Shown: one piece after another, positions 1 to 6,747 of the stretch | Layout: every line of letters starts with the position of its first letter | Numbering within the stretch: position 1 is the stretch's first letter | Source of the DNA: Akkermansiaceae bacterium | Lineage (GTDB): Bacteria > Verrucomicrobiota > Verrucomicrobiia > Verrucomicrobiales > Akkermansiaceae | Length of the DNA: 24,955 nucleotides | NCBI GenBank assembly: GCA_029288115.1 | Contig: JARFPV010000321.1 | Span: forward strand, 1 to 24,955 | Reading direction: 5' to 3' | Made by a program: the position numbers and the translations under genes | Notes under the pieces: model-generated | The model's input: the letters and a program-made list of their open reading frames with translations, nothing else | What the model was told of the DNA's origin: nothing | Database searches by the model: none

Positions 1-81
1 CCATTCCACCAGTTGCGAGGCTTGAGCTTGCATAACGAAGTTGTAGAAATCCACATCCCAGCTTGCAGTGGGGTCGATCAG
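1..81 (-). CDS. possible 5' fragment of a divergent gene, cut by the window edge
   Basis: Read on the minus strand, this edge has a stop-free frame whose translation looks protein-like (it includes IDPTASWDVDFYNF followed by VMQAQASQLVEW). The plus-strand reading of the same bases, as an N-terminal extension of the cyclophilin gene, looks like noise. A GTG at 54-52 has GGGA just upstream and could be the start; a CTG at 81-79 is another option. I do not recognise a family. It would be a gene transcribed away from the cyclophilin gene with almost no spacer. The evidence is only composition of a very short reading frame, so this is weak. Confidence 0.2.
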   Translation of the reverse strand, partial: MIDPTASWDVDFYNFVMQAQASQLVEW

Positions 82-87
82 GGCGTA

Positions 88-735
88 ATGACTCCCGTGA
101 TGAAACGTTATGCATACACAATGATGATGGCTCTGGTGGGATTGTTTGCATCCTGCGGAGAGGAGAAAAAGGCTGATGTCAACGCCGGTGTGGCTACTGC
201 AGATGCGGATAAGCCTGCTGTTGCTGCGGGAGTGGAAGACATCCGTATTGAGTTGGAAACGAGCAAAGGCACAATCGAGGCGACTATCTTTGCCTCCAAA
301 GTGCCTATGACGGCTGCGAATTATCTGAACCTTGCCAAACGTGGGTACTACGATGGTCTTACATTCCACCGTGTGATTGCGGATTTCATGATTCAAGGTG
401 GCGACCCTCAAGGCAGTGGCATGGGTGGTCCTGGATATCGGTTTGGTGATGAGTTTGATCCCACACTTACGCACGATGGCTCGGGCGTTTTTTCTATGGC
501 AAACGCAGGCCCCGGTACAAACGGATCACAGTTTTTCATTACCCATCGCGCTACACCACACCTAAACAACAAGCATAGTGTGTTTGGAAAAGTCACCAAG
601 GGACAGGATGTCGTGAATGCGGTTGTGCAGGGCGATACCATCAAATCCATCAAGATCCTCGATTCCACGGATGCCCTTTTTGCTGCTCAGAAGGCGAGTA
701 TCGACAAGTGGAACAAGGTGCTTGATGCCCGCTGA
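88..735 (+). CDS. cyclophilin-type peptidyl-prolyl cis-trans isomerase, lipoprotein
   Basis: This is a cyclophilin, which interconverts cis and trans X-Pro bonds during folding of exported proteins. From the ATG at 88 it is 215 residues: a positively charged hydrophobic signal ending in LFASC (Cys23, lipobox-like), an Ala/Asp-rich linker to about residue 48, then one cyclophilin domain. The family core is intact: FHRV (93-96), FMIQGGDPQGSGMGGPG (100-116), FSMANAGPGTNGSQFF (135-150) and HSVFGKV (163-169). The catalytic Arg95, Phe100 and Gln103 equivalents are present. The start at 88 is preferred because AGGG lies 4 nt upstream; the ATG at 100 is an alternative that keeps the signal. A longer TTG start at 13 adds unlikely sequence. 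A lipid anchor in the inner or outer membrane facing the periplasm is inferred. Confidence 0.9.
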   Translation: MTPVMKRYAYTMMMALVGLFASCGEEKKADVNAGVATADADKPAVAAGVEDIRIELETSKGTIEATIFASKVPMTAANYLNLAKRGYYDGLTFHRVIADFMIQGGDPQGSGMGGPGYRFGDEFDPTLTHDGSGVFSMANAGPGTNGSQFFITHRATPHLNNKHSVFGKVTKGQDVVNAVVQGDTIKSIKILDSTDALFAAQKASIDKWNKVLDAR

Positions 736-768
736 TTTTTAAAACGAAAATGTGACACAATTGAGTGC

Positions 769-796
769 TTGAAGCGTCCATAGCTCTGGGTAGGAT
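769..796 (+). promoter_or_regulatory. candidate promoter for the DUF1508 gene
   Basis: TTGAAG (769-774) and TAGGAT (791-796) are separated by 16 nt and lie about 48 nt before the start codon at 844, in the gap after the cyclophilin stop. They match the sigma-70 consensus only partly. No operator-like repeat was seen. Confidence 0.3.
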
Positions 797-843
797 GAAA
801 TGTCGCTATCCGAACGAAAAACCAACAACCACCAATTACTACC

Positions 844-1170
844 ATGTTTGAAATCTACCAAAGCGAGAAAACCAGCAAGTATCACTTCCGCCTAAAAGCT
901 GCCAACGGAGAGATCATTCTTTCAGGACAAGGCTATAAGGACAAGGCGGGTTGCGCCAATGGCGTTGAGTCCGTTAAGAAGAACGGAACTGACGAGTCTA
1001 ACTTCGAAATCAAGGATGCCAATGACGGCAGAAAATATTTCGTATTGAAGGCAAGTAACGGCCAAGTCATCGGCCAGAGCCAGATGTATAAGTCAGATTC
1101 GGGCCTGAAAAACGGCATTGCTTCAATCGGAAAGAATGCTTCAGGTGATGTCAAGGATCTGACGTCCTGA
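844..1170 (+). CDS. DUF1508 (YegP-like) domain protein
   Basis: This is a 108-residue protein of two tandem DUF1508 repeats, about 1-50 and 54-104. Each has the family pattern: an aromatic start (FEIYQSEKTSKYHFRLKAANG and FEIKDANDGRKYFVLKASNG, respectively), then a Gly/Gln-rich turn with Tyr, then a NG(V/I)xS(V/I)xKN end. DUF1508 proteins are small beta-rich cytosolic proteins such as E. coli YegP, with no firmly assigned activity. There is no signal peptide or membrane segment. The start lacks a Shine-Dalgarno sequence: the 27 bases before the ATG contain no G at all. The gene stands alone between a candidate promoter and a strong terminator, so it is probably monocistronic. Confidence 0.85.
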   Translation: MFEIYQSEKTSKYHFRLKAANGEIILSGQGYKDKAGCANGVESVKKNGTDESNFEIKDANDGRKYFVLKASNGQVIGQSQMYKSDSGLKNGIASIGKNASGDVKDLTS

Positions 1171-1191
1171 CTGAGAAAAATTCCCATCTAC

Positions 1192-1230
1192 AAGCCCTGC
1201 CTGCGGACATCGTAGGGCGGGGCTTTTTTT
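1192..1230 (+). terminator. rho-independent terminator after the DUF1508 gene
   Basis: AAGCCCTGCC (1192-1201) pairs with GGCGGGGCTT (1216-1225) with one G-U pair and a 14-nt loop, followed by a run of seven T (1224-1230). The run points to the plus strand. The hairpin also sits immediately beyond the stop of the convergent dgoA gene, so it may help insulate both. Confidence 0.85.
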
Positions 1231-1882
1231 ATGCAGTGATTTGGGAGGACTTAACCGCTGCGCTGTATGCCGTTACGATGATTTGTGCCTTTCGGGACAC
1301 CTCATCAGGGCTGTCTCCAGCTTGATAAATATTCGAGCCCAGTCCGATACCTTTAGCTCCGGCTTGAAACCAATCGCTCATATTGTGTTCCGTGACCCCG
1401 CCCACAGCAAAAATCGGAATATCTTTGGGGATGACAGCTGTTAGGTCTTTGATGCCTTTTGCTCCAACAACTGAAGCGGGGAAAATCTTCAGGGCATCTG
1501 CTCCGGCGTCGATCGCTTGAAAGCATTCGGTGCATGTTGCAGCGCCTGGCAGGGAATACATGTTCAACTCATCAGTCCGCGCGATGACCTGTGTATTCGT
1601 ATTAGGCGACACAATAAATGAACCACCAATATCATGCACCTGGTCGACCTGATCGGGTGATAGCACCGTGCCTGCGCCTACTGCCATTTTACCCTCGAAA
1701 TGTGATGACAGAAGCTCGATACTCTTCAGTGGGTCATTCGAATTCATCGTCACTTCCATCACCCTGATTCCGGCTTCATAGAGAGATGTTCCTATTTTAA
1801 GGACTTCATCGGGTTCCACACCACGAAGGATTGCGACAATGGGAAGTGTCTTGATTTGTTCGTTGACGTAAGATTTCTTCAT
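1229..1882 (-). CDS. dgoA: 2-dehydro-3-deoxy-6-phosphogalactonate aldolase (KDPGal/KDPG aldolase family)
   Basis: This is a class I aldolase of the KDPG/KHG family. It would split 2-keto-3-deoxy-6-phosphogalactonate into pyruvate and D-glyceraldehyde-3-phosphate in the cytosol. The 217-residue barrel is full length and shows AILRG (17-21), VMEVTMNS (41-48, with catalytic Glu43), GAGTVLSPDQV (69-79), IVSPNT (90-95), PGAATCTE (112-119), ALKIFPAS (130-137, with the Schiff-base Lys132) and FAVGGV. The final GLGSNIYQAG resembles the GLGSDLYRAG of E. coli DgoA. Its ATG overlaps the dgoK stop as ATGA and has no Shine-Dalgarno sequence, so it is probably translationally coupled to the kinase. The kinase partner is what favours the galactonate over the gluconate epimer, since family members can accept both. 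Confidence 0.9.
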   Translation of the reverse strand: MKKSYVNEQIKTLPIVAILRGVEPDEVLKIGTSLYEAGIRVMEVTMNSNDPLKSIELLSSHFEGKMAVGAGTVLSPDQVDQVHDIGGSFIVSPNTNTQVIARTDELNMYSLPGAATCTECFQAIDAGADALKIFPASVVGAKGIKDLTAVIPKDIPIFAVGGVTEHNMSDWFQAGAKGIGLGSNIYQAGDSPDEVSRKAQIIVTAYSAAVKSSQITA

Positions 1883-2745
1883 AATGATGTGAGTGCCAAA
1901 TGTCCACGAATGGTTGCGGTTTTACTATCAATAGCAAGTGTTTCCACATTCATTTTCTCGAGAGCCATGGCATACAATGGCATGAGTGAGTCCGAGCCGC
2001 AGAGATGAACTCTTGAGACTGGTTTTGCGGATTTGAGTTCATTGCTGATCAGGAATCCCGACAGGTAAGAATAAAACCCCTCGGCTGAGACCTTGGAAAA
2101 TACAAAATCGCTACGTAATTTGAAGAGGTCCTGTAGGTCGTTGCCGTCTGCCGCCAACTGGCAACCATGCAAAAAGCTTTCCCTATTGAACTCCCGGGTG
2201 GTGATTTGCTCCCTGAAAATACTTTCTTCGCAGAGCGAGTGGAACAGGTCTCCTGTCATGTAGGTTTTAAATGAAACAATTTTACCTTCTTCCACGGTCA
2301 CCCACTTGGAATGGGTTCCAGGTAGGCAGATTAACCTAACATCAGGATATGCATTCATTGTCCCGAAGACCTGCACCTCTTCTCCGCGCATAATGTCAAG
2401 CGAGCCGTCAGTGTGTTGATGTTTTGCTCCCCCCAAGAGGCGTGTCTTAGGGAACTCAGGCAGTGGCCGGAAATTTGAAGAATAAGCATCAATCGTGAGT
2501 GGCGTGGAGCTGTAATCAGTCTCTAGCCATCCCAGCTTCGAACCTGCCATTCCGGATATGCGAACTTCGTCGTCCTCTGCCACCTGAAGCTCTTTGAGCA
2601 TTTTGTGCATCTCCTCAGCGTAGCCTGACTTATTGCCAGCAATTCTCTTAACACCTTGATTGGATTCATAGGTGCGCAGAGTATTTCCGCTTGAATCAAC
2701 AAGGTAAGCCCGCAGCTGGCTGCTGCCCCAATCACAGACGACCAT
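1879..2745 (-). CDS. dgoK: 2-dehydro-3-deoxygalactonokinase
   Basis: This is a DgoK-family sugar-acid kinase that would phosphorylate 2-keto-3-deoxy-galactonate with ATP before aldol cleavage. From the chosen start it is 288 residues, close to E. coli DgoK (292). Motifs are VCDWGSSQLRAYLVD (3-17, the phosphate-binding start of the ASKHA fold), SGMAGSKLGW (64-73), IMRGEEVQVFG (118-128), LPGTHSKWV (141-149) and TYMTGDLFHSL (161-171). I chose the ATG at 2745 because GCAGGA lies 5 nt upstream and family members begin just before the DWG motif. In-frame starts at 2784 (ATG) and 2811 (GTG) would add a hydrophilic tail with no family counterpart. The gene overlaps dgoA by 4 nt and is divergent from the symporter. 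Confidence 0.88.
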   Translation of the reverse strand: MVVCDWGSSQLRAYLVDSSGNTLRTYESNQGVKRIAGNKSGYAEEMHKMLKELQVAEDDEVRISGMAGSKLGWLETDYSSTPLTIDAYSSNFRPLPEFPKTRLLGGAKHQHTDGSLDIMRGEEVQVFGTMNAYPDVRLICLPGTHSKWVTVEEGKIVSFKTYMTGDLFHSLCEESIFREQITTREFNRESFLHGCQLAADGNDLQDLFKLRSDFVFSKVSAEGFYSYLSGFLISNELKSAKPVSRVHLCGSDSLMPLYAMALEKMNVETLAIDSKTATIRGHLALTSL

Positions 2746-2756
2746 AGTTTCCTGCG
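2743..2756 (-). promoter_or_regulatory. ribosome binding site that decides the dgoK start
   Basis: On the minus strand GCAGGAAACT runs directly into the ATG at 2745-2743, giving AGGA about 5 nt before the start. Neither of the two upstream in-frame starts has a comparable site. Confidence 0.5.
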
Positions 2757-2863
2757 AGTTTGGATTTTCGTTTTTGCTTTTCATTGTTTGCTGGATACGA
2801 TCCGATTTCACCTGCCGATGACCTGAAGGTGGGTGGAATCATCACATCGTAAGAAGAACAAGA

Positions 2864-2944
2864 ATGAACACAATTGGAAAAATCCTCTACGGCATCCTCC
2901 GTGGCCCTATGGGGACGGCACCATCGCCAACTGCTAACATATGA
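2864..2944 (+). CDS. possible 26-residue leader peptide coupled to the SSS symporter
   Basis: A short frame starts at ATG 2864, with a purine-rich AAGAAG upstream, and encodes 26 residues beginning MNTIGKILYGILRGPMG. Its TGA (2942-2944) overlaps the ATG of the symporter at 2941 (ATGA). The symporter start has no Shine-Dalgarno sequence of its own, so ribosomes finishing this peptide could reinitiate there. The peptide is basic and mildly hydrophobic, and I recognise no family. It could equally be a chance frame in the divergent promoter region. Confidence 0.35.
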   Translation: MNTIGKILYGILRGPMGTAPSPTANI

Positions 2945-4638
2945 TCACTGCAACCATTACCAACCACATGACAAGCCTCGACTGGATCGTGGTAGCCGTC
3001 TGGGTTCTCGGGACGAGCCTGTTTGGCTATTACTTCGCGAAGTATGTAAAAACGGCTAAAGACTACCTTGTCGCAGGCCGGAAGCTCAAGTGGTGGCAGA
3101 TCGGTATTGCACAAGCTGCTGATTCAGTGGATGCAGGTGACTTCATCGCCATTGCAGGAATGGCTTACCTGAAAGGTTTCACGGGTCTTGGATATATCTG
3201 GATCGGCATGGCATTCGGGACCTATATTCTGGCGCGTTACCTGGCCCCCATGCTCTATCGAAGCGGGGTAGTGACCAATGCCGAATTCCTGGAGCTCCGG
3301 TTCTCTCCCTCCATGCGCAAGGCATCGGCCTTGATTCAGATACTCTACCGGTTCATTGCCATGGCACTGGTTGGTTACGCGTTGGCCACCATGTTCAGGG
3401 TCGTGATGGGTGTGGAAATGACCTATGGCATCCTGATTTCGATGTGCATTACCATTCTTTATGTGTTTGCTTCCGGCCAGTTAGGCGTGGTGATGGCTGC
3501 CATTCCTCAAGTGGGACTGATGCTCGTGGTCTCTGGAATTATTTTCTATTCGGTCTTTGCTGATATTGGCGGACTCAATGGTTTCAACAGCCACCTGCCT
3601 GAGTATGGAGACATGCTTCGCCTCACCTACTACACCGAAGATGGGTTGAATAACTCACTCTATTTGGTTGGCCTGATACTGGTGTTGTTCACCTATCCAT
3701 TGGTGAACCAAACAGTGGCGCAACGTATCGTATCCGCAGCAAACGAGTCGGATGCTAGAAAAGGTAGCATGGTCTCATTACTGCCATGGTTCATTGTGAC
3801 TGGTGTCGCCATTCTGGCTGGAGTCGTGGGTACCGTGCTTGTTCCGGACCTCTCTCCAGAATCGCGGAATGACCTCTACCCACTCTACATGGTGGAATAT
3901 CTGCCGACGGGAGTTCTTGGGTTAGGGGTCGCGGCTCTAGTCGTGGGAAGCATGTCCACGGGGGCGGGTATCGGTACAGCGATTTCTGGGCTGCTTTCAA
4001 ATGATGTGTTCAAGATCATGGGAAATCAGAAATACACCGAGGCGCAGCAGCTTAGGTGGACACGTGTTTTTTCCACTGCCGCTATTGTGTTAGGATCAAT
4101 CCTATCATCGCAGGTCGCCAATTTCGGGGGCATGGTTCCGTTTTATGTCACCTTCTCGGGGACTTTCGTGCTGCCGTTGACAGTTCCATATCTTGCTGCA
4201 GCATTTTTTCCACAGGCGAGTAGGCACTCAGCACTTGCCTCGCTGATAGCAGGGTGTGCGTTAGGTCTTGTATTGTTTAATGCCGAGGATTACCTGCCAA
4301 TTTATATGACACAGCCACAGTGCAGACCACTCTGGGTGTTAGGAATGGCTTTGGTGGTTATGGTCATCTGGTCTCTCGTGGAGAACTCCATCAAAGGAAG
4401 AATTCCCAAAAATCAACTGGCAAGCCGCTTCAATGCCTTTGATTTTGGCAAAAACATGGAACCTGAAGAAGTCAGGAAAATGATGGAGTCCGGTGACCTT
4501 GAAGAATGGCACGGCAAACAAAATGTGGAGTATGAAACATTGGGGCTTAAGGGGTCCGCTCCCTGGTATACGCGTCCGGGATTCTATGAAATTTTATCCA
4601 TTGTGGCCATGGTTGCACTGATGATCTGGTTGTGGTAA
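2941..4638 (+). CDS. sodium:solute symporter (SSS/SLC5 family), probable sugar-acid uptake
   Basis: This is a 565-residue inner-membrane protein with about 13 to 14 hydrophobic helices spread from residue 12 to the C-terminal helix ending IWLW. The N-terminal third has the SSS pattern: TAKDYLVAGRKLKWWQIGIAQAADSVDAGDF (38-68), then GMAYLKGFTGLGYIWIG, then VTNAEFLELRFSPSMRKASA (111-130). Family members couple solute import to Na+. The substrate cannot be read from sequence; the divergent dgoK-dgoA genes and the downstream lactonase make galactonate or a related hexonate the best guess. It overlaps the region of the lactonase start, and a 26-residue frame ends on its ATG. A later in-frame ATG (2968, residue 10) is possible. 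The cytosolic loop before the last helix is long (about 470-545) and rich in charged residues. Confidence 0.88.
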   Translation: MITATITNHMTSLDWIVVAVWVLGTSLFGYYFAKYVKTAKDYLVAGRKLKWWQIGIAQAADSVDAGDFIAIAGMAYLKGFTGLGYIWIGMAFGTYILARYLAPMLYRSGVVTNAEFLELRFSPSMRKASALIQILYRFIAMALVGYALATMFRVVMGVEMTYGILISMCITILYVFASGQLGVVMAAIPQVGLMLVVSGIIFYSVFADIGGLNGFNSHLPEYGDMLRLTYYTEDGLNNSLYLVGLILVLFTYPLVNQTVAQRIVSAANESDARKGSMVSLLPWFIVTGVAILAGVVGTVLVPDLSPESRNDLYPLYMVEYLPTGVLGLGVAALVVGSMSTGAGIGTAISGLLSNDVFKIMGNQKYTEAQQLRWTRVFSTAAIVLGSILSSQVANFGGMVPFYVTFSGTFVLPLTVPYLAAAFFPQASRHSALASLIAGCALGLVLFNAEDYLPIYMTQPQCRPLWVLGMALVVMVIWSLVENSIKGRIPKNQLASRFNAFDFGKNMEPEEVRKMMESGDLEEWHGKQNVEYETLGLKGSAPWYTRPGFYEILSIVAMVALMIWLW

Positions 4639-4643
4639 ATCAA

Positions 4644-5675
4644 ATGAAATACAATATTATGAAACGAACGATCCATACCCTGTGTGCACTCACACTCATC
4701 AGTGTGTGTTTGGCCAAGGAATACAAAACAATTGGCTCACTGGAGAGTCATGACCCTCTGTTTAACAAACTGGTTTCTCCTCAGGCGAAAATTGAAATCA
4801 TTGGCGAAGGGTTTTCCTGGATTGAGGGGCCGCTGTGGTTGCCATCAGAAAACTGCCTCGTATTTTCTAACATACCTCCCAACAAAACCTGGAAGTGGAC
4901 TGAAAAAGACGGAGCTGTTCCTTACCTGCAAAAAAGTGGCTACTTGGGCAAGGTCCCCAGACCTGGTTTCAAAGGTGCATTTGACCAGGCGGGTTCTAAT
5001 GGATTGGTTCTGAGCCCCGATGGCAAGCTGGTGCTTTGCCAGCATGGGTTACGGCAAATGGGCATGATGACGGCTCCTCTCAATAAGCCCAAGCCGGAAT
5101 ACAAGACGCTGACCGACCGGAACCACGAAGGAAAAAAGTACAACAGCCCGAACGATGGATGTTACCACAAGGACGGCAGTCTGTATTTCACCGACCCGCC
5201 CTATGGGTTACCCGCTGGAGCGGAAGACAAAACAAGAGAAACTGCGTACTCCGGTGTTTACCGTCTTTCCAAGGATGGCAAAGTCACTCTGATCGATGAC
5301 AAGTTGGAGCGCCCTAACGGTATCGCCTTGTCCCCGGATCATAAAACGCTCTACGTCGCTAACTCGCACAAGACAAACGCCATCTGGATGGCCTATGATC
5401 TTAATGATGATGGCACGGTGAAAAGCAAACGTGTCTTCAAAGACGTCACTAAGCTGGTGGGCACTCGAAAAGGCATGCCGGATGGCCTTAAAGTCGATGA
5501 CGACGGCAACATTTTTGCAACTGCGCCTGGTGGTGTGTGGGTGTTCGATCCCAAGGGTAAACATCTTGGCACGATTGTGACCAAGGAATTTGCGAGCAAC
5601 GTGGCATTTGGTCCTGAAAAGAAGACGCTCTACATCACGGCTGATATGTTATTGCTGCGGATAAAGTTGAAGTGA
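4644..5675 (+). CDS. secreted SMP-30/gluconolactonase/LRE-like family protein
   Basis: This is a six-bladed beta-propeller lactonase-like protein of 343 residues, with a signal peptide (about 1-24, ending SVCLA before KEYK). The metal-site residues of the SMP-30 family are all visible: Glu61 in EGPLW, Asn170 in SPND, Asn225 in RPNGIALSPD and Asp280 in MPDGLKVDDDGN. The family hydrolyses aldonolactones to aldonic acids. In this setting it would open a lactone in the periplasm or outside the cell to feed the symporter; this is inferred from context. The start at 4644 is preferred over 4659 (MKRTIH) by little; both give the same mature protein. A GTG at 4632 would overlap the symporter. It probably shares the symporter transcript, since only 5 nt separate the symporter stop from the 4644 start. 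Its stop is 4 nt from the convergent HDAC gene. Confidence 0.85.
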   Translation: MKYNIMKRTIHTLCALTLISVCLAKEYKTIGSLESHDPLFNKLVSPQAKIEIIGEGFSWIEGPLWLPSENCLVFSNIPPNKTWKWTEKDGAVPYLQKSGYLGKVPRPGFKGAFDQAGSNGLVLSPDGKLVLCQHGLRQMGMMTAPLNKPKPEYKTLTDRNHEGKKYNSPNDGCYHKDGSLYFTDPPYGLPAGAEDKTRETAYSGVYRLSKDGKVTLIDDKLERPNGIALSPDHKTLYVANSHKTNAIWMAYDLNDDGTVKSKRVFKDVTKLVGTRKGMPDGLKVDDDGNIFATAPGGVWVFDPKGKHLGTIVTKEFASNVAFGPEKKTLYITADMLLLRIKLK

Positions 5676-5679
5676 TTAT

Positions 5680-6693
5680 CTACTTTTCCCCGTAGACTTT
5701 CATCACTTCCAGGATGCCTCCATACTGCGCTTTCCAGGCGTTCTTGCTGTATCCTCCTGCCATGGTCATGACATAGGGGATCTTCTTTTTTTTGCAGTAA
5801 GCGGCAATCATTGCGTCCCGCTTGGCGATGCCTTCGTGGGTCATTGCTATGTTAGCCAGAGGGTCACCAGCCAAGGTGTCACAGCCGGCAACGTGAAATA
5901 CGATGTCGGGTCGAGCACGGGCGAACATTGTAGGAAGCGACTTTTTCAGTGTGCCTAAAAACGACGCGTCGGTCACACCAGCAGCAAGCCCGATGTCCCA
6001 GTCACCTTTCTCCTTCGGCTCGGGGTAGATGCCGGATTCATGCATCGAAAACGAATAAGTCGACGGGTCATTGGCGAGGCAGACAATGGTGCCGTTGCCT
6101 TGGTGAGCATCGGTATCAATGATCAGGGCTCGGCGAATTTTCTTTTCCTGTTGGAGTTGGCGAATTGCGATTGGGACGTCGGCAATCAGGCAAAACCCCT
6201 CGCCGGAATCAGGCTTGGCATGGTGGTAGCCGCCTCCGAGGTTAACTGCCACTCCTGATTTTAAAGCCAATCGGGCGGCGTGTAATGTGCCACCGCTTGC
6301 GAGCTGAAATCTTTTGACCACCGAGTTTTGCAGTAAACTACCGGGGATAGTCGCCATCTGCGGAGCCTCGAGATACCGCGCCAGGTTACGCGATTTTTTC
6401 CACGACTGAATGTATGCCTCCGTGTGGATCAGCCGGAGCTGTTTACGGGTTAGCGTTTCGGGCGTGTGTGAATTTTTTTCGTTCACCCAGCCTTCTTTTT
6501 TGAGTTGGGCATAGATTTTATCGTATTTGGCGATGTCGAAGGGATGCAGCTTCTCCAGCCCTAACAGAGAAATTTTGTATTCCTTGCTGTAAACAACGGG
6601 GACGCTGCTTTTTGCACTCTCGATTGGTTCGGCTGTGCTACAGGCGCTTAGCAGGGTGCCTAATAAACCTATGATACTCAAGTATTTGACCAT
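5680..6693 (-). CDS. histone deacetylase superfamily protein with lipoprotein signal
   Basis: This is a 337-residue zinc-dependent deacetylase-fold protein, closest in style to the HDAC11/class IV-like bacterial group. Key sites are present: LGGGYHHAKPDSGEGFC (152-168, active-site His157/His158), IIDTDAHQGNGT (191-202, zinc ligands Asp195 and His197), GCDTLAGDPLA (270-280, zinc ligand Asp272) and MAGGYSKNA (311-319, transition-state Tyr315). The N-terminus is a bacterial lipoprotein signal, with basic MVK, a hydrophobic core and lipobox LSAC (Cys18), which is unusual for this family. The ATG at 6693 is chosen because AGGGGA lies immediately upstream; an upstream frame extension to 6747 has no support. 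It lies 54 nt behind the ABC exporter on the same strand. The substrate is unknown: acetylated amines, polyamines or acetylated sugars are possible, protein acetyl-lysine less so if it is periplasmic. Confidence 0.88.
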   Translation of the reverse strand: MVKYLSIIGLLGTLLSACSTAEPIESAKSSVPVVYSKEYKISLLGLEKLHPFDIAKYDKIYAQLKKEGWVNEKNSHTPETLTRKQLRLIHTEAYIQSWKKSRNLARYLEAPQMATIPGSLLQNSVVKRFQLASGGTLHAARLALKSGVAVNLGGGYHHAKPDSGEGFCLIADVPIAIRQLQQEKKIRRALIIDTDAHQGNGTIVCLANDPSTYSFSMHESGIYPEPKEKGDWDIGLAAGVTDASFLGTLKKSLPTMFARARPDIVFHVAGCDTLAGDPLANIAMTHEGIAKRDAMIAAYCKKKKIPYVMTMAGGYSKNAWKAQYGGILEVMKVYGEK

Positions 6694-6701
6694 ATCCCCT
6701 A
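6691..6701 (-). promoter_or_regulatory. ribosome binding site that decides the HDAC lipoprotein start
   Basis: On the minus strand AGGGGAT runs into ATG 6693-6691. It is the clearest Shine-Dalgarno-like stretch among the minus-strand genes here, though the spacing is short (about 2 nt). It supports the start that yields the lipoprotein signal. Confidence 0.5.
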
Positions 6702-6747
6702 AAATACAGGTTTTTGTAGGAAAGTCATCGGATATATACGGCCCCAC

